Shown here: positions 22,474 to 33,836 of the stretch, one piece after another
Position numbering within the stretch: position 1 is the stretch's first letter
How the letters are laid out: every line of letters begins with the position of its first letter
Source: Mermis nigrescens
Lineage: Eukaryota > Nematoda > Enoplea > Mermithida > Mermithidae
Length of the DNA: 64,000 bases
Assembly: GCA_036768485.1 (NCBI GenBank)
Contig: JAVLUZ010000340.1
Coordinates: 6,073,886 to 6,137,885, forward strand
Reading direction: 5' to 3'
The notes under the pieces: generated by a model
The model's input: the letters and a program-made list of their open reading frames with translations, nothing else
Database searches by the model: none
What the model was told of the DNA's origin: nothing
Position numbers and translations under genes: made by a program

Positions 22474-23210
22474 GTGACCAGCCCCGGCCCCAGCTAAAAG
22501 TAAGCTGATCACCGGGTCTTAATTAAGTTTCTTTAATTTAATTATGAGAAGCAATCATGATTGGACAGACAATGCACTTTCAAACGTATTCTCCAGATGG
22601 GCATGGTAATTCAATTACAAAGCCAGTGTTTGGCCTTACACACCTTTCAAGTTTGATGGGAAACAGTTGCAATTCTGGGGGGTCAGACCCCACCCAAGAA
22701 CACGTCTGGCAGCAACAAATTCTGTGGGAACAAAATCAGAAAAAATCCCAAAAAAATGCCAAGATTAATTTTGGGGTGTTTATCGATTTTTGCATGGGGC
22801 AATGATTCTGGGGTGTCTAATTCCCCCTCAAACCCCCCGTGCTCACTAAATGGGAGATTAAATATTCATCCCACCCAGTTTAAATCTGACTTATTGAGAG
22901 GGGAGACAAAAAATAATTATAAAATACCGGGTGGGTCTAAAAAGGGGACGCCCCATTTTACAGGTCGTAACTTTGACTGAAAAAGTGAAAATAAGATCTC
23001 GAGACCAGAGCACTAGATACTTAAAAATGTCTCGGTTTTGATCAAAGTTAAGAATTTTGGCCAGCTGCCAGCGGCTGTGGCGCTATGGCTTCATACAAGG
23101 GCAGCAGCCAAATTCCCAAGATCCCAAAACATATGCCCAAATTCGATTCCGGAAGTCTATCGATTTTTGGGGGTCTAACGAATTCTCGGGAAAAGGAGTA
23201 GGGTCTAAGC

Positions 23211-23442
23211 CATACCTGGGCGTGGGGTGTTGAAGGGGGTATGCACCCCCCTCCCCGAGAAAACAAAATAACCCCCAAAACTAAATTTTTTAACATTTTT
23301 TTGTTTTTTTTTCGCAATTTTTTGATGCCTCGATGAGAAACGTTGAAAAATGGTGTTTTTTCGCCATACCACAATTTTTAAGGCCATTTTTTAATCTTTG
23401 TAAAATCTTGCACCCCCAGAATTTTGATGCCGCCCACCTATG
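23211..23442 (-). mobile_element. R1 hAT-type MITE, copy 9
   Basis: CATACCTGGGCGTGG at the left end and CCGCCCACCTATG at the right. Flanks GTCTAAGC and GTCTCAAGC are the same octamer with one inserted base. Confidence 0.8.
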
Positions 23443-23627
23443 GTCTCAAGCCCCGAACCCCAACGCCCACGTGCCTATGGCTCTCTAACATAATCTAGTC
23501 TAAACGCAAAACACTCGCTTGCTTCTGTCATCAATTTGGGCATGCTCTTAACGATATTGTGCAGTTTTTTAAGCCTAGTACTCTACAGTTTAATCAATTT
23601 AGCTAATAATTTTTCTCACTTACATAG

Positions 23628-23722
23628 GATAACACCAAAACGTATCTACAACAAATATGGATGTATGAAAGTACTAAAAAATACAGAGCAGAAACTCGGG
23701 GGTTTAAACACTATCGAAAAAA
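23628..23722 (+). pseudogene. DnaJC5 (cysteine string protein)-like fragment
   Basis: Between a splice-acceptor-like CTTACATAG and a donor-like AAAAAAG|GTGTAAG, the plus strand reads ITPKRIYNKYGCMKVLKNTE then QKLGGLNT. This follows the order TKRNIYDKYGSxGL..AEQ.G..NT found just after the J domain of DnaJC5-type proteins. Several usually invariant positions differ and no J domain is seen nearby, so an isolated, decayed exon copy is the best reading. It lies inside the REPS1-like intron on the opposite strand. A chance match cannot be excluded. Confidence 0.3.
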
Positions 23723-24252
23723 GGTGTAAGTGTAGTGCGGATTTCTGGCAGTCGGCCAAAACTTTTTACAAAATTCAAATAAGGACAAGTTTATTTAAGT
23801 TTTGAAATTATACATATGTTCACATTAGCACATGCTATGAAAGAATAAAAATATATATAAAAATATAAAAACAAATATTAGTAATCGATGATAGCAAAAA
23901 ATTAATGATAAATAACTTTATTGGCACACAATTTACAAAAATATATGTATAAAATTCAATAAATAAAAAACGCCACTGAATAAAAATAATCTGGCCCTTT
24001 GAGAGGAGTGTGAATGGCCGGATTGCAAAAATAAATCTTGCAATGCCATCAAAAGGAGAAATTCCATGGATTGAATGTGATTTTTCCTAGAACTTTAAAG
24101 TCATTGAATCTAGCGCTGACCAACATTGACGAAATTAGAATATTTCTCGAAAACATCGTAAAATTGTAGATTTAAATTAAAAAATAAGAAAATGGCAAAA
24201 ATTAATGGAAAAAAACCAAAAAGAGTAAAATAAAAATTTTACTAAGACTGAC

Positions 24253-24416
24253 CTTGACGCATCTGACTATCAAATGCATTGCGGCGATGAACTCTTGCAA
24301 ATTAAGATACCCGTCTGTGTTGACGTCGGCTAAAGACCAAATTTTGGACAATTGGTTTTGGTCCAATTTAGATTTATGGAAAAATTCTTGAACATGCGGA
24401 TCGGATCCTAAAAGCG
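24253..24416 (-). CDS. REPS1: REPS1-like gene, EH-domain core exon
   Basis: Minus strand. Acceptor TTTCAATTAG at 24417-24418, donor AAG|GTCAGT at 24247-24252. It enters in phase 1 (two bases complete a codon begun by exon 33534-33836) and leaves in phase 0; 54 full codons, no stop. Residues include LGSDPHVQEFFHKSKLDQNQ, then LSKIWSLADVNTDGYLNLQE and FIAAMHLIV. That is a textbook EH (Eps15 homology) domain: F-F-x-K-S-x-L, the LxxIWxLAD helix, a complete EF-hand loop D-V-N-T-D-G-Y-L-x-x-x-E, and the closing FxxAMHLI. EH domains bind NPF peptides on endocytic adaptors. REPS1/2 is favoured over Eps15 or intersectin because of the downstream exons. Confidence 0.85.
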
Positions 24417-24802
24417 CTAATTGAAAGATATTGATCGCAAAAATTAAAATTTAGTTCAATTAAAATAAAAATTAAAATCCAAAAATTAGCATAAGAAACG
24501 TGGTTGCCACCGTAGGTGCACAGCATGGCCCATCTCGTAAGAAATGGGGGTCCGTCGTTCGGGGGGGGTCAAAAATTATGCTTTTCGGGCCAAAATGACC
24601 AGAAAAGCTGTTATAAGCGCTAAAATAACCTAAAAACTACATTAGTACGCAGTTTCTGATCAACTTGAAGCACTCTTGAAGGAAATTTTCAATTTTCATC
24701 CGTTTCTGGCCTTCATTTTTCATCCGTTTCTGGCCTTCATTTTCCCTCATTTTCCCTACGAAATTTTCCATTTTTCCATTCTAATGGAAGGGGGTTCATG
24801 AC

Positions 24803-24990
24803 CATAGGTAGGCGGCACCAAAATTCTAGGGGGTGCAAGATTTTTCAAAGGTCAAAAAATGGCTTAAAAATAGTGATATGGCGAAAAACCTACATTTTTA
24901 AACGTTTCTCATCGAGCACTATCCATTTACGAAAAAACAATTTTTTTGGTTTCTGGGGGGTGGATGCCTAACTCCCTACGCCCAGGTTTG
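24803..24990 (+). mobile_element. R1 hAT-type MITE, copy 10 (shortened)
   Basis: CATAGGTAGGCGGC at the left end and CGCCCAGGTTTG at the right; the middle is shorter than in other copies. Flanks TTCATGAC and TTCAGGAA agree at 5 of 8 positions. Confidence 0.7.
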
Positions 24991-25494
24991 TTCAGGAACC
25001 CCAACTCCCCTACTTGCATGTCTGGTTGCTACTCAGCATCGAACGCCTAAAAATTCAAAGTTTCGATAGAGGCTTATCGTTTGTATTTGAGGAAAAAATC
25101 GAATCATGCCCAACTTTCGGTCAAAAACGGCATAAAGACACTAGGAAAAGGCTTTTTGGGGCTCAAAACCAGGGATCGACCGGGTACCCGGGCCCGGGCC
25201 CGGCCTCTTCAGGCGTCCGGGCCCGGGCCCGGTCTTCAGGCGTCCGGGCCCGGGCCTGAAATTTTTAATTCATTTAATTTTATTATTATGCTCAACACAC
25301 AGTTCGTTTTATCTCTTACATTGCTGCCATCTTGTAGAACAAGAATAGCATTATGCAAATATGCTTGCTGAAAATAAACAGAGAAGGTCCATTTCAGTAA
25401 GCGCTTATCGGCTGATGCATGGCGTTTTTAAGACTAATTGAACCAACTCCAAACTTGCTCCTTTATATTTACTTAGTTAGTTATTTAGTGTAGA

Positions 25495-25595
25495 CTATAT
25501 TTATTTATTTATTCATTTATTTATTTATTTATATTTATTTATTTAATTTATTCATTTATTTACTTGTTTATTTACTTATTCATTTATTTATTAAG
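25495..25595. repeat. ATTT/TTTA microsatellite
   Basis: An imperfect run of TTTA, TTCA and ATTT tetramers over about 100 bp, inside hAT element B. Confidence 0.9.
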
Positions 25596-25729
25596 ATAAT
25601 TAAACCTTCATTTCATTCAATTCCCTTTCAAATTCATTTTTATTTTGAGTCACCTTTTTTCTCCCTTCTTTAGTTTTTATTAGTTATGCTAACTACATAA
25701 ATACGATAGCCTTCTAGTAAGCATTTTAG

Positions 25730-26210
25730 GAAAATTTTACGTACTCTATCTGAGGCTGATGTGACTTTCTGCGGATCAACATACGATGAATTTAGTAGGT
25801 TGATTAACAATTATTTTTATGGTGGAGACGCACGTGAGCATTTTAAGAGCATCGAGGAGAACGAAAATTACGCAATAGCAACCATCTTGGATTCGCGCTT
25901 CAAAATGACAGTAGCCATTAATATTTATTTTATTGTATGAATAGAGAAAAAACGTAAAATGATTTAGAAATTCTCGAACAAGCGAAATGCACTGATAGCT
26001 AAGCAAGTGCTAAAGGAGGAAGTTCAAAAAAATTCTGAATCAAGGCGACAGAAATGAACCAACGGCTAAGTGTAGCCGAAAGTAAATAATACTAACAAAG
26101 CTATGTATATGTATGTGCAAATGTTTATTTCTGCTGCATTATTAAGACCCGAAAACGTTGACAAGTTGTTGTTCATCAAATATAATTTGAAAGAAATGTC
26201 CTACGATTTG
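25730..26210 (+). pseudogene. hAT transposase remnants of element B
   Basis: Plus strand, two blocks. Block 1 (about 25730-25930) reads GKILRTLSEADVTFCGSTYD, continues EFSRLINNYFYGGDAREHF, and ends YAIATILDSRFKM. The A-x-x-LD-x-RFK motif is the conserved hAT transposase element containing a catalytic-region aspartate. Block 2 (about 26137-26200) reads LRPENVDKLLFIKYNLKEM, the final helix of the hATC dimerisation domain. Between them are stops and an AT-rich gap where the ..ERxFS.. core should be. The order and strand match the element's own left-to-right reading, so this is its former transposase, now inactive. Confidence 0.75.
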
Positions 26211-26547
26211 TATAATTTAAAAAAATTGAGCACTAGATTTGTTGAATTAAATTTGAAATCGTGTGTTTATTTCATTTTCCTGCTGAAGCTAGCTTTTTCC
26301 AATTTATGCTAATTGTTTCCTACTAGGCTAACTATTTACCATTTCAGCTAAATCGCAGTACCACGGCACTGTACTATGACAGGATATACTTAATTAACAG
26401 TTCAGAGTGACTATATGCTAACATGGCTCCTCTATATATACGAGTACATATATAATACACTGCAGGCCCGGGCCCGGTAAAAAATTTCAGGCCCGGGCCC
26501 GGGCCAGTTTTTCGGGCCCGGTTTTTTTCGAGCCCGGTCGTTCGCTG

Positions 26548-27189
26548 CTCAAAACATCATTTTTTGGCGTTTCAAACGATGCACATTCTTCCTAACCGAA
26601 TGAAACAGAAAATTTTAAACAAAATCTGGTAAATTTCAATAAAATACAGTAAAAAATGGGTTCTTGACACACAACGCCCAAAAAATCTGACTGTAGAAAC
26701 TACGTATGTAATCGCAGAAAAACGCTAAAACCAGGATATCTTCAAATTTTTTCGGGAAGGCGTGAATTCTGGGCGAAATGTTTTCAATTAGGTAATAAGT
26801 CATACATGCGTGAATAGGGAATCCCCCAAGTCCTAAACCATCATGCGCAAGGAGAACCTGATGGGGTATTACTTCCGCTGATGGGTCAGCCAGACAGCTC
26901 CTGTCTAGTAATTTTGGGCTTCTGGAACGTTTTCGCATCATTTGCAAAAGCAGCAACAATATCAATTTTTTTCCGGGATTAAAACTTTTATGAGCTTTTT
27001 TTGTCGAAAAGCACCCAAATTTGATTAATTTCTGCATTTTGTACTTTTAAAAACGACATAATGCAGTCAAAATAGACTAAAAATGCTTTGAAAATGCGGT
27101 ATTGACACGAAAAAGCGTTTGAAAGGCTACTTCGACCATTTTCTTCGTTCAAATGGCGAAAAATTGTGAAGGCTAAATTTATTGTTCAT
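26548..27189. other. REPS1-like intron between hAT elements B and C
   Basis: The minus-strand ORF at 26636-27037 (133 codons) shows no domain. CTGATGGGGTATTAC..GGGTCAGCCAGACAG resembles a block at about 40020, suggesting old repeat sequence shared with region E. Confidence 0.4.
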
Positions 27190-27197
27190 ATTAGAGG

Positions 27198-29660
27198 CAG
27201 TGATCGGACCGAGGCCTCGGCCTCGGCCTCGGCCTCGGCAAGCCTCGGCGTTTTTTGGAGCCTCGGCCTCGGCGCCGAGGGCGAAGCTGAAAAGTGCCGA
27301 GGCGCCGAGGGTTAAAATCAAATTTGAATAAGTTTAATATAACCGTTGAATATTAACTATTTAGAATGCATCTGCAGTACACAGGCTATTGTTTACCTAT
27401 AGACTTTTCTTATGGTTTTAGTCGCATACCCAGTTACTTCAAGTTACATACGGCAAAGTGCCAAATTATTATTCATGTGATGACTAAGTTTTAATTCTCA
27501 TGCTCGCTACATGGATCGGAAACACACATTACCAAAGCAAGGGGGTGAGGGAGGGTTACTACCCTCCTCTCAGGGTACAAGACTCAGTCACTGTCAAACG
27601 ATTTTTGGTGAAAACCTTTTGAGTAATTTTTGAAGTTAATTTTTACTATGGAAAAAGTGCAGCTAACTATTAAAATTTCACGAAGTGATACAGTATTTTT
27701 TAATGTAAGCAAGAGTAAATAGACAAACTGTCACTATAAAACATGCATGTAACAGCTCAAAATTTTCGGAAGGGACGGCTAGAAATTTCGGGTGGGGGAT
27801 TAGCTACTCTAATTCTATGTCAAAAATGGCAAAAGCACCTAAAATAGCCAACAAAGCGCAAATTTTCGCCAAAAATGGGGAGGGTGGGTCAAAATTTTCT
27901 GACGTTGGAGGGAAGGGTTAGGGGAGGACGTCCAACCCTGGGCGGGTGGGGAATTCCCAAAGCCCTTCCTGTTACACGTATGGTTTCCGGCCATTTTTAT
28001 GAGAGAGAGGCGTAAATGATTACGAATTTTCGGCCGAAAATCGCAAAAACGCACCTAAAAATAGCCAATAAATGCAGGTTTTTGCCAAAAATCAATTTCG
28101 GCTCGTGCATTATTTGGAGCCATTCTTATACAATGTTAAAATACTTTCGTGGACAAAGTGATATTAATTATATCGTTTTTCAGTATTTTTAAAGAAATTT
28201 CAAAAAATTTTCGGCGCTTCGCGCAAAATATCGCTAATATACTGTATTTAGATTGAAGCAGAGGCATTAAACACTCAAAAATCAATTTTTGTGTAATCTA
28301 GGCATCTTTATGCAGATTTAAATATCTTTTGTATCCATTTATACTGTGTTTAAAAATTTTATGCAAAACAAGTACTATTTAATAACTCAGCACGTTTAGC
28401 TGTTCAAAGATAAAATTGACTAATTTATCCTGATGTTGCATTGGATTTCTAAGCACAGTAGTGCTTATTACAAGATTTAATTGGCATATTACAATATCTG
28501 TAATATTTCTGATTTTGTAGTACAAGTTGTTTTAGCTTTCTCAGTCCAGTTTTATGTGTAAATTTCATCAGAAGCTCATAAAAATTTCGGCGCTTCGCGC
28601 CAAATAATCTTATGAACTATATCGAGGCCGAATTATCACATTTAGGACCACGGTTTTTTGTATTCGGCAAAGATATTTCATGATGTACAGAGACTTATCA
28701 GGACTGTCTTTGTCCATGCACAAAGATTTCTGGAGAGACAAAAACTGTAAAAAGGTGCAAAATTCCCGAAAATTTTCGGCGCATCAGTAATTGTCTGTCC
28801 TATATATCTTTAAAATAGTAGAATTTGCATTTAGAATGGAAAAAATGTCATATATTCAGAAACCCAGGAATTAGCTAAGATACGCTACCGAAGGTCGAAA
28901 ACCCCTGTTTTACCACACTAAATCGCTACTGTACCATACTATAATAGTACACAAAAATTTGCATGTACAAAATGTTCAAAGACTTTTGGATACCATTTTT
29001 GTACATGTAAAAAGGTATCTTGCACAAAAAACACTGTTTAGGACTGCATGCCGGTTGCAGGTCACACACTGGCAGTGTGTAAAAATATATTTATATAAAA
29101 TATCTACAAAAATTTGTTCGCTCATACAAATACACTACTTAATTTACTGGTCCCCCATTTTGGGATTTCACCCTTCCCTCAACTCTGGACCTTGGAAAAC
29201 TATGATCGGAAAGTACAGTGCAGTTTCCGTCATATTACCTACCACACCAGAATTGGATGACTGAAAAGCGTGTTTAAACATGCATTACTGCAAAAGCGAG
29301 CACAACAATGGCTACGGTTCTGTCTTTACTTGTGTAGCTTATTTCGTTTGTTCGTTTATTTCTTTGACACTGTTTTCTTATTTATTTATAGTAATAAAAG
29401 TTTTTAAGTGCTTGTTCAGCTATATTTTTTGTTAACTTTTCCAAGTCTTCAACGGCAACTTGTTAAATTAAGTATGCTTTCATTCTGCTGACTTTATTAA
29501 ATAAATCCTTCACACATTTAATCTACTATTATTGAGAATGACATTCGATAAAGCGTTCAATATTACGATTATTCTCTAGCTCATGTGCATACAAAATATT
29601 CTAAGAGCAGTATTTATGGGTATAGGTATATAAGCTTGACCCTCGGCATTACCCTCGGCC

Positions 29661-29691
<31 letters not shown>

Positions 29692-29758
29692 GGATTTTAA
29701 GGCGCCTCGGCCTCGGCCGAGGCCGAGGGTCCAAAAAGTACCCTCGGTCCGATCACTG
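27198..29758. mobile_element. hAT element C (GGCCTC subterminal word)
   Basis: Termini CAGTGATCGGACCGAGGCC and its inverse GTCCGATCACTG. The octamer ATTAGAGG is exact on both sides (27190-27197, 29759-29766). GGCCTC/GAGGCC is repeated at least ten times at each end. No transposase could be read; the interior holds an R7 copy (27745-27976) and an R6 copy (about 28640-29060), so it looks like a hollowed-out 2.56-kb element. Confidence 0.92.
28640..29060 (+). repeat. R6 dispersed repeat, copy inside hAT element C
   Basis: It has the ordered blocks TTTGTATTCGGCAAAGAT, ACTGTCTTTGTCCATGCACA, CCTATATATCTTTAAAATAG, TTTTACCACACTAAATCGCT and TAGTACACAAAAATTTGCAT. The same blocks recur at 31195-31640, 32690-33080 (inverse), 44640-45230 and 49540-50300 (inverse). 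The family is marked by the palindrome CTTTGTACATGTACAAAG, degenerate in this copy, and by GGCGCTTCGCGCC hairpins. Confidence 0.6.
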
Positions 29759-30729
29759 ATTAGAGGTGCACCGGCGCCAACTTAAGGCTATATTTTGCGT
29801 ATGGAAATTTTTAAGAAGTGGTGAGACAGTAATGCAGATCCATGTAAGATACATACATCGCTTAATATTTGCCATCATGCGCTATATTTTCAGCTAGGTA
29901 TTATTAATTTTCCACCGCATATTAATAATTGTTTTCATTCGATATCTTGCAGCTTTAAATGACCGAATTGTATGTATGTATTTATGCATGCATTAAGCAT
30001 GGAAATTCCGTTGGCCAGTTAAACTGAAAAGTTTTGTAAACTGCTTTGCTGGGCTTCAAATCATGATGAAAACTAGGCATCAAAGACACCATTTTCTGGC
30101 GCTTCTAAAATTCTTCTTTCTAGATGTAGAGACAAAAATTATTGAAAAAAATCGATGAAACTGAAAGGAATATTGGCAGAAAACGAATATTCGGTGCGAA
30201 GCGCAGAATTAAGCCAAAAGATCAATGGAAGCACTTTAAACCGCTAATTTTTTAGGGTTTTTGGGAAATCGGGAATCGTTATCAGCTGCATTTTTAGGCG
30301 GTCAGCATAGGCGTCATTACATGACATTAATCCCCTTCAACGAGGACCTACGTTTGTGTGCGCAGAAGAATTTTATCGGTTCCAGCTGTTCACAAATAAC
30401 AATGTCTACTTTATAATTCATAATTTCATTTTCGGAACTGGATAATTTCTATTATGTCAAGTCAAGTAGCCGAATTCCTGTCTTGACCTAGGAATATTTA
30501 CGACTTACTCAAATCGTGAATTAAACCACTACGAAAAATACATCACAGAGTCGATCAGGGGCGGATTTAAGGGGTTTAAGGGAGCGGAGCGGGGGAGGGA
30601 GCAGCCGCCCCAGATTGGCAAAAAATATTTGGCGAGATAAAGAATGGATATGAAATTTGCAATGATTTTTGGCCGTCAGTGACCGTAGTTTCTCAAATTT
30701 CTCCGGCGCTACGCGCTGGATGATACCTA

Positions 30730-31188
30730 CAGTGCTGGCCATGAAACTTCACGCTTTAAGATGCTTCTAATAATCTTAAGGCGAGCACTGTCAGTTGGCC
30801 GTTCTGGTCTAAGATGACCTAGTAAAATGGTCGCTTTAGAAAGCGCGAGAATGACACTAGATATTCCTAGCACATCTCAGTATGCCGCACGCAGCATTCT
30901 ATTTTTAGCTATGGCGGGATGGATTGACTCTATTGTTGTATTCCGTTACCTTCTTCCTGCGTTATGTCGGTCAAGCTACAATAGAGTCAATCCATCGCGC
31001 CATAGCTAAAAATAAAATGCTGCGTGCGGCATACTGAGATGTGCTAGAATATCTAGTGTCATTCTAGCGCTTTCTAAAGCGACGATTTTGCTAGGTCATC
31101 TTAGACCAGAACGGCCGACTGCGCAGTGCTCGCCTTACATAAGATTATTAGAAGCATCTTAAAGCGTAAAGTTTCATGGCCAGCACTG
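30730..31188. mobile_element. Tc1/mariner-like foldback MITE, about 212-bp arms
   Basis: Both ends read CAGTGCTGGCCATGAAAC inward and are bordered by TA (30728-30729, 31189-31190), the target of Tc1/mariner transposases. The arms are complementary for about 212 bp with few mismatches, around a loop of about 35 bp. The plus-strand ORF inside is an accident of the palindrome. A second element of this type is at 40912-41306. Confidence 0.9.
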
Positions 31189-31194
31189 TATTAA

Positions 31195-31640
31195 TGACAT
31201 TTATATACTTCCTTGGCGACCTGGAAGCACGGTTCTTGAACAAAGACTTTTCGGGACCGTCTTTGTACTTGTACAAAGATTTTTGGAAAGACAAAAACTG
31301 CAAAAAAAGGTATGAAATTCGCGAAAATCTTCTGGCGCTTCGCGCCGAAATGAGTAATTGTGTGTCCTATACAGTGTTTTTTCTGTACAACGTCCGTTTG
31401 TACATGTACAAAGATGGTCCCCAAAAGTCTTTGTACATTTTGTACATGCAAATTTTTCTGTACTATAATATAGTACAGTAGCGATTTTAGTGTGGTAAAA
31501 CAGGGTTTTCGATCTTTGGTAGTGAATTTTAGCTAATTCATGGGTTTCTGACGCCAAAAATTACTAAAAATTATCTGAAAACGGCGCGAAGCGCCGAAAA
31601 ATTTTGACATTTTTCCATTCTAAATGCAAATTCTGCCATT
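31195..31640 (+). repeat. R6 dispersed repeat, copy 2
   Basis: Contains TTTGTACATGTACAAAGATG at 31398 and CTGGCGCTTCGCGCCGAAAT at 31332. GGCGCGAAGCGCCGAAAA follows at about 31583. Same block order as the copy at 28640. Confidence 0.6.
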
Positions 31641-32594
31641 TTAAAGATATATAGGACAAATAATTTATCAGTTCGAAGCGAAGCGCCGAAAATTGTGGGA
31701 ATTTTCAACATAATATTTATTTATTCGCAAAAATAAGCTAAATTTCGTTAAAATTAAGCTTAGGCTACTGTTGTGTTTCGCTTCAAGTAATCTAATAATC
31801 AAGATTTGAGTGAGCATTGAAACAATTCGATACATTCTTGAATAGCTTAGCTCTATTAAGAATTTTTATTGCAAAAATAAGCACGTTTGACCGATAATTC
31901 TTAGACAATAAAGTTTAAAATGCAAGGGACTTTCACCAGTGTCTGTAAAATTGATTTATAAATCGATGTATGTACTTATGTACCTTGAAAAAATGCTAGG
32001 GTGCGGCAACTTATTTTATCACCTAGATAGAATTCGTTAGCTTTATTATATGCGATTTTTCACTAATTTCGGGCGCTGTGCGCCAAATAATAGAGCAAAT
32101 GTCTTCATTTTTGTGTGGTTTTCAATTAATTTTTTTAAATATTATTTTAATTTGATTATGCATGTTCCCTTATCTTGGTAAATGATTTTTCGTCGTACAA
32201 GCATTTTTCGCCCCTATGATTTTGTTGATATTCTAGAGATAAATTTTTCAAGCGTGTAGTTAATCTCTGGGTTACTTATTTGTCGTGCAATGTAATCGTA
32301 ATCTTTTGTATTGTACTGTTTTGATCGTCTATTTCTTTCATCGAATCAGCATAAATACTATAGAAAAGTCATATCCTGTTCAGCTTAGCTTATTGTTTTC
32401 TATGCCTAACAGCTATATTCACGATTATTTATTAATTTTTTGTTTATTTCTCTTTTATCTGCTTATTTTAAGTCTTTAATTCATTAAAACAATATGTAAT
32501 TGCTTACAATAGTAATACTAAGATGTTAGGTCAGTATAGAAATAATGTGGATGCCTGGTATAGCTTAGTAAATATAGGGTATATGTTTTGTACA
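31641..32594. other. REPS1-like intron, no gene
   Basis: AT-rich sequence of unclear origin; it may be the body of the hAT element whose right end follows at 32595. Confidence 0.4.
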
Positions 32595-32677
32595 GGCCCC
32601 GGCCAGGCCCCGGCCCCGGCCCCGGCGCCGGGGCCCAGATTCGACCCCGGCAAAAAGAGCGGCCCCGGCACATCTCT
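32595..32677. mobile_element. Right terminus of another GC-word hAT element (GGCCCC)
   Basis: Eight or more CCCCGG/GGCCCC words end in CGGCCCCGGCACATCTCTA, close to the inverse of the element F terminus (TAGGGATGTGCC). No left end or target duplication was found, so it is truncated. Confidence 0.6.
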
Positions 32678-33227
32678 AAATTTTACATCTTTTTACAGTT
32701 TTTGTCTTCCTAAAAATCTTTGTACATTTCGTACACAAAATTTTTGGGCACTATAATATGGTATAGCAGCGATTTTAGTGTGGTAAAAACAGAGTTCTTC
32801 GACTTTTCGTAGTGTGTTTAGCTAATTTCTGGGTCTCTAAGGGCAAAAATCACTAAGAATCGTCTTAAAACGGCGCGAAGCGCCGAAAAATTTGACATTT
32901 TTACTTTTGAAATGCAATTTCTGCCATTATAATGATATATAGAACACACAATTACTCATTTCGGCGCGAAGCGCCGAAATTTTTCTCGAATTTTAGACCT
33001 TTTTTGCAATTTTTGTCTTCCCAAAAATCTTTGTACATGTACAAAGACGGTCCCGAAAAGTCTTTGTACATCGGGAAAAATCTTTGCCGAGTACAAAAAA
33101 AAACCGTGGGGGGAGGTAAAAAATTCGGATTTTTAGGATATGGAGAACGACCGAATTTGGGTGGGACCTCATCCCCATGTTAAATATTTGTTAAACATAT
33201 AGCTTATGTATAGGGTCGACCTCCCAC

Positions 33228-33476
33228 CACACCTGGGCGTGGGGGCTTTGGGGATATGCACACCCCTCCCCCCCCCGAGAAACCAAAATACCCCCAGAAT
33301 TCAATTTTTGAAATTTTTTTGTTTTTTCGCAATTTTTTGATGCCGATGGATAGTGCTCAATGAGAAACGTTGAAAAATGGTGTTTTTCCGCTAAACCACC
33401 ATTTTAAAGGTCATTTTTGACCTTTGAAAAGTCTTGCAATCCCCCCCCTCCAGAATTTTGATGCTGCCCACGTATG
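33228..33476 (-). mobile_element. R1 hAT-type MITE, copy 11
   Basis: CACACCTGGGCGTGG at the left end and GCTGCCCACGTATG at the right. Exact octamer CCTCCCAC (33220-33227, 33477-33484). It sits in the REPS1-like intron only about 50 bp from the donor of the adjacent exon. Confidence 0.9.
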
Positions 33477-33533
33477 CCTCCCACGCCTACATGCGGCTAT
33501 GAGTCCCTCACTCCTAGCCAGTGTCACATTTAC

Positions 33534-33836
33534 CTTTGAGCGCTCGGTCTTCGATCGGTTCCTCCCCTTCTTCAGATGCCTTGCCAATGTGCCAAAGTTT
33601 ATCGAATTGCTTACAATAGTAGGCTCGAAGCTCTGGCGTGACGTCATAGGCGTGTTGCGCGGGCGAGCGAACGGCGGCGGCGGGGCGACGCGACGGCGAT
33701 GCCCACGAATCGCCCGAGTCGTCGCCGCCAGCCGCCGCCGCCGGCGTCGTCGTCCTCCTCATCCTCGGACAGCCGATCGTATTCGTCGACGTCGGCGAGT
33801 AAGTTGCGATGCTCGCTCTCGGAAAATCGACGCCTG
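33534..33836 (-). CDS. REPS1: REPS1-like gene, exon entering the EH domain; contains a one-base excess
   Basis: Minus strand. Acceptor GGGCTTAG at 33837-33838, donor AAAG|GTAAAT at 33528-33533. Entered in phase 2 it reads SRRFSESEHRNLLADVDEYD then RLSEDEEDDD, an acidic linker. The 3' half instead codes, in another frame, for QHAYDVTPELRAYYCKQFDK, the first helix of an EH domain (family pattern: T-x-x-x-R-x-Y-Y-x-x-Q-F), leaving in phase 1 into exon 24253-24416. The exon is 303 bases; with one base used at each edge, 301 remain, one too many for three. The switch must fall in the GGC-rich tract around 33710-33740. It could be an assembly error, a polymorphism or an inactivating change. Confidence 0.65.

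Larger units (their letters stand above)
25170..26547 (+). mobile_element. hAT element B (GGGCCC subterminal word)
   Basis: Left terminus CAGGGATCGACCGGGTACCC, right terminus GAGCCCGGTCGTTCGCTG. The octamer CTCAAAAC is exact on both sides (25162-25169, 26548-26555). The word GGGCCC/CCCGGG is repeated many times in the first 90 and last 80 bp. Two transposase fragments survive inside (25730-26210) and a TTTA-rich microsatellite occupies 25495-25595. Confidence 0.92.

Noticed and set aside
30827..31009. 60-codon plus-strand ORF
   Set aside because: Lies within the near-perfect palindrome of the Tc1-like MITE.
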